DNA of 64,000 nucleotides from Mariniblastus sp. GTDB lineage: Bacteria > Planctomycetota > Planctomycetia > Pirellulales > Pirellulaceae. The DNA lies in contig JAKVBG010000011.1 of NCBI GenBank assembly GCA_022447605.1, forward strand, positions 1 through 64,000. The letters run 5' to 3'. Below, piece after piece: positions 27,840 to 35,766 of this stretch. Numbering within the stretch: the first letter of the stretch is position 1; each line of letters begins with the position of its first letter. The notes beneath the pieces were generated by a model. It was not told the DNA's origin, ran no database searches, and saw only the letters and a list, made by a program, of their open reading frames with translations. A program made the translations under genes and the position numbers.

Positions 27840-28601
27840 TTGCGTTTGTTTGTCGCCGCATCAACTCGTTGTTTCAAGAACCTGGACCTTGCCGACGCGA
27901 TCGAAAAAATCGTCGACTTGGAGTTTACCTCCATCGAATTATGCATGGACGAAACGACGGGGCATTTCAGCCCCACCCTGGCCATCGAAGATTTTCAGCA
28001 AGCCGTAGAACTGGCAAGTGCTACCCGCCGTTTAAGTGTGTCGGGTTACACACTCGACATTGCCCAGCAGGGACAGGAATATTTCGATATCTTCACGGCC
28101 TGTTGCAAAATGGCCAAGTTGAACCGAGTCGTTACTCTCACGGTCCGCTCGGGTGTCCATGGCACACCCTTCAACGAAGAAGTCGAGAAATTCAAAAAGC
28201 TCGTCGCGATTGCCGAGCAGCATGGTGTTCGTGTTGGCATGCAGAGTGAATACGGACATCTTTCCGGTGACCCGGACCAGGTCTCCGTCATTTGCGGTCA
28301 CGTGAAAGGGCTCGGACTCTCGTTTGATCCCAGCCAGTACATTTACAAAGCGGACAAGCCGGTTGACTGTGACAAACTGATGCCTTATTTCCAGGCCGTT
28401 TATTTTCGTGATTCCACCCGGGACGAAATCCAAGTTCGCGTAGGACAAGGTGTGATCGATTATGGCAAATTGATCAACCAGTTGCGCAAACTACGATATG
28501 ACCGGGGCCTGATCGTCGATATCGAACCGAAACCGGAACTGGATCACATGGGAGAAATGCGCAAAATGCGATTGCTCCTCGAAAGCCTGTTGATCGTCTA
28601 A
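27840..28601 (+). CDS. TIM-barrel sugar phosphate isomerase/epimerase-like protein
   Basis: 253 aa if the TTG at 27840 is used. A second in-frame TTG at 27846 has better spacing from GGGAG and would give 251 aa; there is no ATG or GTG in the right place. The pattern LFVAASTRCFKNLDLADAIEKIVDLEFTSIEL is the start of an AP-endonuclease-2-type barrel. The strands RVGMQSEYGHLSGDPDQV, LGLSFDPSQYIY, AVYFRDS and LIVDIEPKPELDH carry the His, Glu and Asp metal-ligand-type residues of the family. The substrate is unknown. Monocistronic and divergent from the 174-aa gene. Confidence 0.83.
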   Translation: MRLFVAASTRCFKNLDLADAIEKIVDLEFTSIELCMDETTGHFSPTLAIEDFQQAVELASATRRLSVSGYTLDIAQQGQEYFDIFTACCKMAKLNRVVTLTVRSGVHGTPFNEEVEKFKKLVAIAEQHGVRVGMQSEYGHLSGDPDQVSVICGHVKGLGLSFDPSQYIYKADKPVDCDKLMPYFQAVYFRDSTRDEIQVRVGQGVIDYGKLINQLRKLRYDRGLIVDIEPKPELDHMGEMRKMRLLLESLLIV

Positions 28602-28672
28602 ACTCCGACCTGTCTCCGGGCGGATGTCGACTCTTCGCAAACCGACTGCCATTCGATGATTCGCAGCCGTGA

Positions 28673-29884
28673 TCATTCTCCCATGGTGCCCGGATCACTC
28701 AGGTACTCAATTACCAGTGGAGTGTCGGATTTTGGATCGCCCACCCGAATGGCAATGGCACCGTTGAGAACCTGGTCAATCAGCTGGCCCACAATTTCCG
28801 CCCGCCAGCCTTGAACCAGACTGGGAGGTTCATCCATCTTGAGTAAACCAAGGCGCCAGGCAGCCATTTTCCTGACATCGCTGGCCGTGCCAACGATAGC
28901 CGGCGATATCTGTTGATCTCGGCAAACGACCGTCAACGCCGTGGAAAGAAACTGCCCCAACAGGCCCAGGTTCATCGATTTGCCGCGCGGCAGTTTCCTT
29001 GGCAATTCCGACTTGGCCATGCCGTTCGCCTTTTCGATCGCTTCAGAAATCTCCCGGGAAATGCCTCGGGTCACACGGTTTTCAAAACCCCGTATCGCCT
29101 TGAAACTGCTAACCGATGAAGAACCTCGCTTGGCCAACTCAACGATCAGGTCATCCGGGATCACCCGTTTGGGCGCTCGATTCCTGCGCGCCGCTTCGGC
29201 ATCCCGGCAGATCCACAATTCCCTGACAATTGCCAACTCCCTGGTGTTCAGGCTGGTGATTCCACTGACCCGTTGCCACTGCGGTTCCGTCTCCGTCTTG
29301 ACCAGTTCTTCCATCCATAAATCGACCTCATCGATATACCAGGCCAGGCGTTTCAGTTGTTTCAATCGACCCTCGATCACCTCATACAGATCACGCAGGT
29401 GAACCACGTCGAACAACGCGTACTGTAATTGCCGATCGGTCAACGGGCGACGGCGCCAGTCCGTTCGGGTTTCACCCTTGGCAACATAACTCCCCAGCAG
29501 CTGCGAAACCAGGTTGCTGTAGGATGCCGGGTAATCCAACCCGATAAACGCGGCCGCCAATTGTACATCAAACAGTTTCTTCGGCTGTTGGTGACAGTCG
29601 CGAAAACAGAAAAGAAATTCTTCACGCGCAGCATGGGCTACCGTAATATGGGACCCCCTGACCAACCATTGCCAGAATTCGCCAACGTCTTCAATCGCCA
29701 GCGTATCGATGATGGCAATTTCACTGTCGGTTGCCACTTGGATCAGGCAGAGTTCCGGTCGATACCGGTTTTCAGACACAAATTCGGTGTCGAAGCCAAC
29801 ATAACGACTACCCTGGTTGCGCTCACAAAAAAGGGAAAGTTCCTTGGCAGAGGTAATTGTCTGGTAACTGATTTCTTCGGTCAT
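28673..29884 (-). CDS. rnd: Ribonuclease D
   Basis: 403 aa. A 3'-5' exoribonuclease for tRNA and other stable RNA maturation. The DEDD nuclease domain (1-180) shows Exo I GFDTEF, Exo II HAAREEFLF and Exo III YALFDVVHLRDLYE. In Exo II the usual Asp is Glu, a variant also found in other RNase D-like proteins. An HRDC domain (about 215-285) has LAIVRELWICRDAEAARRNRAPKRVIPD. A second HRDC-like domain follows. The family call is firm. It is convergent with the isomerase gene and divergent from the MfnB homologue. Confidence 0.93.
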   Translation of the reverse strand: MTEEISYQTITSAKELSLFCERNQGSRYVGFDTEFVSENRYRPELCLIQVATDSEIAIIDTLAIEDVGEFWQWLVRGSHITVAHAAREEFLFCFRDCHQQPKKLFDVQLAAAFIGLDYPASYSNLVSQLLGSYVAKGETRTDWRRRPLTDRQLQYALFDVVHLRDLYEVIEGRLKQLKRLAWYIDEVDLWMEELVKTETEPQWQRVSGITSLNTRELAIVRELWICRDAEAARRNRAPKRVIPDDLIVELAKRGSSSVSSFKAIRGFENRVTRGISREISEAIEKANGMAKSELPRKLPRGKSMNLGLLGQFLSTALTVVCRDQQISPAIVGTASDVRKMAAWRLGLLKMDEPPSLVQGWRAEIVGQLIDQVLNGAIAIRVGDPKSDTPLVIEYLSDPGTMGE

Positions 29885-29973
29885 GGAGTCATCAAACAGG
29901 TTGCGGCGATTTGTGCCCGAACAGGAAATGGGCTAAATTCAATCTGTTTACAGCCTAAACGGTAATTTTTTGA

Positions 29974-30753
29974 ATGGATAGCGGGGCTTCCGTGTTGTCT
30001 CAGCCAAGTCGATTCCCGGTGCCTTCCGTCCGCCTACTGGTAAGTGTCAGGAATGCGGCCGAAGCGGCCGTGGCGCTGCGGGGTGGTATCAGCATCCTCG
30101 ACGTCAAAGCACCCGAATATGGTGCACTCGGTCAACCCTCCGATGAGGACCTGGAGGAGATCGGCGCTGTGGATCCCACCAATAGGATCGATCGGAGTGT
30201 CGCCTGTGGCGAATTGACAGATTACATTGAAAACAGACAGGAACTTCCGCATGTCCCGGAAAATTTCACCTATTTCAAGCTCGGTTTGTCCGGCCTGAAC
30301 CAAACCTCCCATTGGGCAAAATCCTGGGAAATGCAGATCCGACGTTTCACCGGCATGAAGCCGGTCGCCGTTTCCTATGCCGACTACGAGCAATGTGCGG
30401 CACCGCACCCGGAGGCGATCATGCAAGTTGGCAAGCAACTTGGATGCCAATTTTTCCTGTTCGATACTTTTTCCAAGGTAGAAAAAAAAAATATTTTCAG
30501 CTACCTTCCTCAGTCGACCCTCTCCCGCTGGATCCAACAGGCAAAAAACCTCGGAATGAAAACAGTTGTCGCTGGTTCTATTACTCAGGACGACGTTAAA
30601 CGCTGCGTTAAGATGGCTCCCGATTATATCGGCGTACGTCGAGCAGTTTGCAGGGCGGGTCGAGAATCTGAACTCGACCGTGACAAACTGTCGCAACTCG
30701 TCGACCGTCTGTCCGACTGTCATCCAATGGAACGACTTGTCAAGTCTCCTTGA
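29974..30753 (+). CDS. MfnB-like (5-formylfuran-3-yl)methyl phosphate synthase
   Basis: 259 aa, about 20 longer at the N-terminus than archaeal MfnB. The line RLLVSVRNAAEAAVALRGGISILDVKAPEYGALG matches the DUF556/MfnB opening with a Schiff-base-type Lys45. FFLFDTFSKVEKKNIFSYL carries the second conserved lysine, Lys168. VVAGSITQDDV and YIGVRRAVC fill the phosphate-binding loops. In methanogens MfnB condenses two glyceraldehyde-3-phosphate molecules to the furan precursor of methanofuran. Planctomycetes are known to carry tetrahydromethanopterin-linked C1 genes, so an MfnB role in a methanofuran-like cofactor fits. No other C1 genes are in the window. Confidence 0.85.
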   Translation: MDSGASVLSQPSRFPVPSVRLLVSVRNAAEAAVALRGGISILDVKAPEYGALGQPSDEDLEEIGAVDPTNRIDRSVACGELTDYIENRQELPHVPENFTYFKLGLSGLNQTSHWAKSWEMQIRRFTGMKPVAVSYADYEQCAAPHPEAIMQVGKQLGCQFFLFDTFSKVEKKNIFSYLPQSTLSRWIQQAKNLGMKTVVAGSITQDDVKRCVKMAPDYIGVRRAVCRAGRESELDRDKLSQLVDRLSDCHPMERLVKSP

Positions 30754-30973
30754 ATTGTTGAGATAAAAAATCGCGCCGTCGTTCCAACGGATCACGAATT
30801 TGAAACCGGCCCAAATCAACAAAATTTGCTTGACAACCTTCTAAAAAACTTCATATTGTTGACTGACATAGGCAGTTTTGTGATGTTAGTTACTAACAGG
30901 CGACGGCATCCAGCATTTATCAACTTGGCAGATCTACCAAGTACTTTCATTGACACTGTAGAAGGAACTTGCC

Positions 30974-31183
30974 GTGCGAGAGTCAGTTTTGGAAGCGATT
31001 CGACAAGGCCATTGGGACTTTGAACCGGAAAAAGTAAAGGACGACCAATACGATTCAACTGAGGCCTTACCCGGTTCAGAAGCAAAAATCCAGGAATTAG
31101 CCGAACGCGCAAAAGACGGGTTACCTCTATGGCACCCCGATGACCGACAATCGTACGACGATACTGAAAAAGCTCTTGAGTAA
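30974..31183 (+). CDS. Small conserved-looking acidic protein
   Basis: 69 aa, GTG start with GAAGGAA 7-9 nt upstream, a good ribosome site that supports this start. The sequence is soluble and charged: MRESVLEAIRQGHWDFEPE, then SEAKIQELAERAKDGLPLWHPDDRQ. No family recognised. Its codon use is like the neighbours and it sits in the same direction as the next genes, so I think it is real despite its size. Confidence 0.72.
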   Translation: MRESVLEAIRQGHWDFEPEKVKDDQYDSTEALPGSEAKIQELAERAKDGLPLWHPDDRQSYDDTEKALE

Positions 31184-31263
31184 GCTTCCGATCCTTCTTT
31201 TCCAAATCGTCGCAACAAGGCAGCTCCACACCGAGTGATGCGCCCGCGCGAACAGGAGTCCAT

Positions 31264-31572
31264 GTGCCAAAATTCAATGTTGTTGTTGCACACGAGCACG
31301 ATCGGGAACACGTCGTAGAACAACTCAAGAAGTTTTCCCAAGTCATCCAACAACAATCTCCAGTCCAGTTGTCCAATGTTACCGAGACCTGGGACGATGA
31401 AGGTAATTTGTACTTTGCTTTCACCGCCATGAGCATGTCGATTTCGGGGAACATGATCGTGGAAGAAACTGAGGTGATTGTTGCCGGGAAGATGCCCTTG
31501 GCTGCTGCCATGTTCCGGGGGGCAATCGAAAACCAGATCAAAGAAAAGGTCCAGGAAATCCTGGGGGGATAA
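31264..31572 (+). CDS. Polyhydroxyalkanoic acid system-like family protein
   Basis: 102 aa, GTG start with CAGGAG 4-9 nt upstream. The order MPKFNVVVAHEHDREHVVEQLKKF, then a beta-rich middle ending in MSMSISGNMIVEETEVIVAGKMPLAAAMFRGAIENQI, fits the small PHA_gran_rgn family (PF09650). That name is historical; the biochemical role is unknown and no PHA synthase is nearby. It contains no signal or TM segment. It lies 80 nt after the 69-aa gene, so the two may share a transcript. Confidence 0.72.
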   Translation: MPKFNVVVAHEHDREHVVEQLKKFSQVIQQQSPVQLSNVTETWDDEGNLYFAFTAMSMSISGNMIVEETEVIVAGKMPLAAAMFRGAIENQIKEKVQEILGG

Positions 31573-31682
31573 TTTGTTGTCCCTGTCCGCTGGAGTCTTC
31601 ATCGTCGGTTGCTCCCGATCGATCAGCTTCAAACTCTCTAAAACCAAGTAACATCCTGCCACCCCCTGAGAACTGCAGTCAC

Positions 31683-32159
31683 ATGTCGGCTTCAAAACCC
31701 GATCTTGTATTTGAAAGTTTCGAGCAACTCGAAAACTATCTGCACCAACTTCAGAGGCAGGGATACCGGCAAACGGGCGATTGGAATTTGGCCCAGTCGG
31801 TTCTGCATCTGAACGACTGGATTACGTTCCCCATCGATGGGTACCCACGCTTGCCTCTTTGGCAACGTTTCCCTCTGTGGACTTACAAGTTGACGACCGG
31901 TCGGCGGCAATTAAGGAAAATCCTGCGATCAGGAATTCCACCTGGGATTCCGACGCTGGCTTCTACCACGTACACGACTGGGCATTTGGACGAGGAAGAA
32001 GCGGTTGACCTCTACCTGGCTTCCATCGATCGCTTCCGCTGCCATAACCAGAACTACCATGCATCCCCCGTCTTCGGCCATATGACCCCGCAAGAGATGC
32101 GACAACTTCAATTGACCCACGCGGCTCACCACCTCTCCTTGTTGATACCGCGCGCTTAG
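31683..32159 (+). CDS. DUF1569 domain-containing protein (DinB-like)
   Basis: 158 aa. The N-terminus LVFESFEQLENYLHQLQRQGYRQTGDWNLAQSVLHL and the C-terminal FGHMTPQEMRQLQLTHAAHHLSLLIPR match the helical DUF1569/DinB-like layout, with putative metal-ligand histidines (near residue 42 and in THAAHHL). Members act on unknown substrates. Cytosolic. It is in the same direction as the preceding small genes but 110 nt away. Confidence is moderate to good for the family, low for function. Confidence 0.8.
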   Translation: MSASKPDLVFESFEQLENYLHQLQRQGYRQTGDWNLAQSVLHLNDWITFPIDGYPRLPLWQRFPLWTYKLTTGRRQLRKILRSGIPPGIPTLASTTYTTGHLDEEEAVDLYLASIDRFRCHNQNYHASPVFGHMTPQEMRQLQLTHAAHHLSLLIPRA

Positions 32160-32280
32160 ATTTCCGCCGCCGCGATTCAGACTCCTGTGAGGTGGATCGC
32201 CTTGGATCAGGTCATTTCTTGCAATTGCCTAACGGAGTGTATACCTTTTAGCAAGTTGGTCCTCCCCGATCGGTTTCACC

Positions 32281-33519
32281 ATGCGTCTTTCGCTCATTTC
32301 CATCACCAGTTGCCTGCTGATCACGGCGGGATTCCTGGCCGGCGCAACGGCACAAATTCCGAAGACCCCCAAGAATCGACTGGGAGTCGACGTGGCCAAC
32401 CTGTCGAATGGCAAACGACTTTATGGTGTCCTGCTAGGCAAAACAGACAGGGGAGAAGTCAAAATAGCCATGGAGAGGGAGTGGCTGAAGCGGACTCATC
32501 GGGACCTGTACGACTTGTACCGAGCTGCAGAAGTCACGGCTCGCCAGAAATCGACCGAGCAATTGACGCAGCGAATCGACCGCTGGGCCCAACAGCGGGC
32601 TGGAGATGCCCTGCTCTCCACGTTTCTCGAAGACGAGAAAAAAAGGATCGAATCCGGGAATACCCAACCGGGTAACGAACCGCAGTTCATCGTCGCCGTG
32701 ATTCCCCAGGACCAGGTCCGCAACGTCTTCGTGCAACCGACAGAGCGACGGAAAATTGTTGGCCTGGCATGGCAAAACGAGTTGGCCAACCCGACTACCA
32801 CATCGACGACCCTGCTCAGGAAACGGCTGGAAGAAAAACAGGTAGACATCCAAAACGAGCAGGTCAACCTGGCCCGTGAACTTCCCCCGACCCCTCAAAC
32901 CGACAAGGAGTGGAGTGCCAAGGTCGCCCTGGTCGAACATGTCTTTCGGCCCCCGTTGGAATACCAGGGAACGGGAACGATGTTGTTCCGCTCCGGCGAA
33001 CAAGCTGACGCCAGGAATTTACTCGGCCCCCTGCTGGGCCAGCAAAATCCACTGACCCGGCAATTGACAGACCAACTCGGACTGGGGACGCCACCGGTAA
33101 AGGACAAGCCAGACTGGTGGAAAACTGCCCGGGAAGGTGCCGAACGGGAAGGCTACAACGGCGTTTTCGTGATTCGAATGACCCAGGATTACACGTCACC
33201 CGAAGTTAAGGTCGACGGTTATTTTTTTGCCAAGCATGTGGACGGAAGCTGGTTTGAAGTGGCCCACCTGCAGGCCGCCTCGAATGTCAATCAGGAATCG
33301 GAGCAGGCGCTTCAACGCTTGAGACAGGAGCCCCAGGTAAAACAGATATTTGATACGCTGAACCAACTGGGACTCCCCGGGGGAAATGCACAAATCGAAT
33401 TGGCCCTCCGGCATGGGGCGGCGACCCAGACCTCGCTGGCCAAATTGCGGGACCAGTTCGAGAAACTCCTGGGAAACTACACCGGGCAACTCGACGTTCC
33501 CGTGGTTCCTGTTCGTTAA
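32281..33519 (+). CDS. Secreted protein of unknown function
   Basis: 412 aa. The signal peptide MRLSLISITSCLLITAGFLAG ends near ATAQ (about residue 25). The mature part opens with NRLGVDVANLSNGKRLYGVLLG and is mostly charged helix (WLKRTHRDLYDLYRAAEVTARQ and following). A central linker leads to a second domain containing KVDGYFFAKHVDGSWFEVAHLQ (about 310-335). No catalytic motif or known domain is evident. Convergent with the ProC-like gene 19 nt away. A planctomycete-restricted family is my guess only. Confidence 0.8.
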   Translation: MRLSLISITSCLLITAGFLAGATAQIPKTPKNRLGVDVANLSNGKRLYGVLLGKTDRGEVKIAMEREWLKRTHRDLYDLYRAAEVTARQKSTEQLTQRIDRWAQQRAGDALLSTFLEDEKKRIESGNTQPGNEPQFIVAVIPQDQVRNVFVQPTERRKIVGLAWQNELANPTTTSTTLLRKRLEEKQVDIQNEQVNLARELPPTPQTDKEWSAKVALVEHVFRPPLEYQGTGTMLFRSGEQADARNLLGPLLGQQNPLTRQLTDQLGLGTPPVKDKPDWWKTAREGAEREGYNGVFVIRMTQDYTSPEVKVDGYFFAKHVDGSWFEVAHLQAASNVNQESEQALQRLRQEPQVKQIFDTLNQLGLPGGNAQIELALRHGAATQTSLAKLRDQFEKLLGNYTGQLDVPVVPVR

Positions 33520-33538
33520 GAATGACGAAAGCAACGCA

Positions 33539-34312
33539 TCAGACGTCCGGCCTCAAGCGCGCCAGGACCTGGTCCAGTGGCAGGCGGATGCGATCGAACC
33601 ACTCTGCCTGCAAGCTTTCGTTCAGCACATGTTCATTCAGTCCACCCACCGTCAGGCACTCCCGACTCAAAGCTTGCAGCTGCTCGGCATCTGAACGCGT
33701 GGTCAAGGCCGTCAATCCAGCTGTGAACGAACTCGCGTACCGGGCGGCCTCGTCTGGCGGGACGCCCTGCTCTTCCATCCAACGGGCCTGCCAGGCTGTC
33801 GACTCAAAGAAATTGGCCATCAGCGCACTGCTGGCGGAAAACACGGTAAAACACGATTCGTCATCTACCGGTATCACCGTCCCCAGATGGCCCAGGAATT
33901 CAGCCACTTTTTCCAGGCAGGGGAACAGGGGAATCGGGCCGACCCCATATTCAATCGGTGGCAAAGGGATGAGGCGGCAAATCTCCTGTGCGGGCGCCAA
34001 CTGCTCTGACAATGATTCGAGTTCCAGGCCAGCCACCAGGCTGATGACCGTGTGGGACGGTCGGAATTTCAACTCCCGAATGACACCCTCGGCCTGACCG
34101 GGAAGTATGGCCAGCACCACCCAGTCGGACTGATCGACCAGCTCCTGGTTGTGATCCAACACGGTGACATTCTGAAAATCCTCTGCCAGACGGGCCGACC
34201 GCTTCGCCGATCGTCTGGATATAAGGATTGGGTCGCGGTGCCCGGCATGACCGACCATCCCGCGGATCATCGCCTCGCTGATGCCCCCAGTACCAATGAA
34301 TCCGATTTTCAT
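33539..34312 (-). CDS. Pyrroline-5-carboxylate reductase-like protein
   Basis: 257 aa from ATG 34312. The frame continues upstream to 34426, but MKIGFIGTGGISEAMIRGM is the typical Rossmann start. The dimerisation-domain helices are recognisable in the C-terminal half (SSFTAGLTAL, LTVGGLNEHVL). The usual proline-enzyme signature is only partly matched, so this is a ProC-family reductase whose substrate may be other than P5C. It is the downstream gene of a pair with the PQQ-type propeller gene (14-nt gap); a link in function is not obvious. Confidence 0.82.
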   Translation of the reverse strand: MKIGFIGTGGISEAMIRGMVGHAGHRDPILISRRSAKRSARLAEDFQNVTVLDHNQELVDQSDWVVLAILPGQAEGVIRELKFRPSHTVISLVAGLELESLSEQLAPAQEICRLIPLPPIEYGVGPIPLFPCLEKVAEFLGHLGTVIPVDDESCFTVFSASSALMANFFESTAWQARWMEEQGVPPDEAARYASSFTAGLTALTTRSDAEQLQALSRECLTVGGLNEHVLNESLQAEWFDRIRLPLDQVLARLRPDV

Positions 34313-34325
34313 CGATCTCTTCCTG

Positions 34326-35651
34326 TTACTTGGCACCCGCTGCCAGGTTGATACAGACAATCTCGTCGTCATTGCGAACAAAGATACAGCGGTTGGCAAA
34401 GGCCGGGTGGGACCAGCAAACACCATTCCTCTGTCTTAACTGGGCCGTGGTTGGGTCAATCAACTTGGCTCGACTCTTCTCCACAAAACGGTCGGGGGAA
34501 AGCTCTGCCAGGATCAGCTCACCGCGTTCATTGAACATCCAGGTCTGTTTTCCGTTCTGCACAAAATGGATCGTGCTCCAGCGCGACTTGGGCACCGCCT
34601 CCTGGCTTTCCCAGACCCGCTTTCCCGTCTCGGCATTCAGGCAGCGGAGCTCCCCGTAACTGTCGACACCATACAGGTAGTCACCGATCCAGACCGGTGT
34701 GCTGATGATCGAGTGCAGACCCTCGGTCTGCCGTTCATTGGGGCCCATCGCTTTCCATACTTCCTTGACCGACATGCTGCCCGTTTCCATTTCCAGCATC
34801 AGAGCGCCATCGTAAAAGGACGTCAGAAAAATCTTGTTGTCATGGATCACCGGAGTCGCCACCCCAATCGGCATCCGCGAAGGTTTGAACTCATGTCTCC
34901 AGTAGACCGTGCCATCCAGCGGATTCAGCCCGGCCACGCTATCACCGGTCCAGCAAACCAGGACGTCACGACCGTTCTGTTTCGCCAGGACCGGGCTGGA
35001 GTACTGGCCCCGATCGTTGAGTGACCGCCATTTTTCTTTCCCACTCTTTTTGTCAAACGAGACGATGCAGGCGCCGTCATCTCCACCCAACTGGACGATG
35101 ACCTGATCTCCATAGACCAGGGGAGACGTAGCAATTCCCCAAATCGGCATCCGCTTGGAATCGACGATCGAATACGCCTGGTTGAGATCGATTTCCCATT
35201 TCAATTCACCCGAGGCAGCATCCAGGCAAGCCAGGTGGCCCATCGTACCCAGCGAATAAGCCAGACCTCCGTCCACCGTAACCGACGCGCGGGGACCGGC
35301 CACATAGCCGACATTGACATACGGGGCCGAGTACTGGTAGGTCCAAACCGGTTCACCACTCTGTTCGTCAAAGCAGAGGACACGTTCCGTCTGTTCCGGT
35401 TCGGTCTGCCGATCCATCACGTAAACCCTGCCCTCTGCCACGGTCGGACCACTGTAACCTGAACTGATCGGCTGGCGCCAGACCACGGGCAACGATCCGG
35501 TTTCGAATTTCTGAACCAAACCGGTCTCCGTCCAGGTCCCGTCCCGCTGATTGCCCCGCCACTGGGTCCAATCTTCGGCAAAGGTCCCGTTAACGGGCCA
35601 AGCACTGATCAACGCAACCACCAGGCACCATCCGATTCGTTTCTGTTTCAT
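34326..35651 (-). CDS. PQQ-type beta-propeller secreted protein
   Basis: 441 aa from ATG 35651 (MKQKRIGWCLVVALISAW), a signal peptide; the frame's further extension to 35900 is not supported. The mature N-terminus EDWTQWRGNQRDGTW is the classic start of planctomycete PQQ-like propellers. Blade motifs repeat: GRVYVMDRQ, LACLDAASGELKWEID, VYGDQVIVQLGGDDG, LNPLDGTVYWRHE, LYGVDSYGELRCLNAETGKRVWE. It resembles the BamB/PQQ-repeat fold, not a full dehydrogenase. Likely a periplasmic scaffold or sensor. Co-transcribed with the ProC-like gene. Confidence 0.9.
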   Translation of the reverse strand: MKQKRIGWCLVVALISAWPVNGTFAEDWTQWRGNQRDGTWTETGLVQKFETGSLPVVWRQPISSGYSGPTVAEGRVYVMDRQTEPEQTERVLCFDEQSGEPVWTYQYSAPYVNVGYVAGPRASVTVDGGLAYSLGTMGHLACLDAASGELKWEIDLNQAYSIVDSKRMPIWGIATSPLVYGDQVIVQLGGDDGACIVSFDKKSGKEKWRSLNDRGQYSSPVLAKQNGRDVLVCWTGDSVAGLNPLDGTVYWRHEFKPSRMPIGVATPVIHDNKIFLTSFYDGALMLEMETGSMSVKEVWKAMGPNERQTEGLHSIISTPVWIGDYLYGVDSYGELRCLNAETGKRVWESQEAVPKSRWSTIHFVQNGKQTWMFNERGELILAELSPDRFVEKSRAKLIDPTTAQLRQRNGVCWSHPAFANRCIFVRNDDEIVCINLAAGAK

Positions 35652-35766
35652 GTTTAACCCGTTTCTACCAGACCTGTTTACTTTCAATCGAAGCGGTTCG
35701 TTGTTTACAATGCGGACAGCAGGAACCACCTGCCTGTCAGCAACCTGTTTTATTCGAGATTGAACC

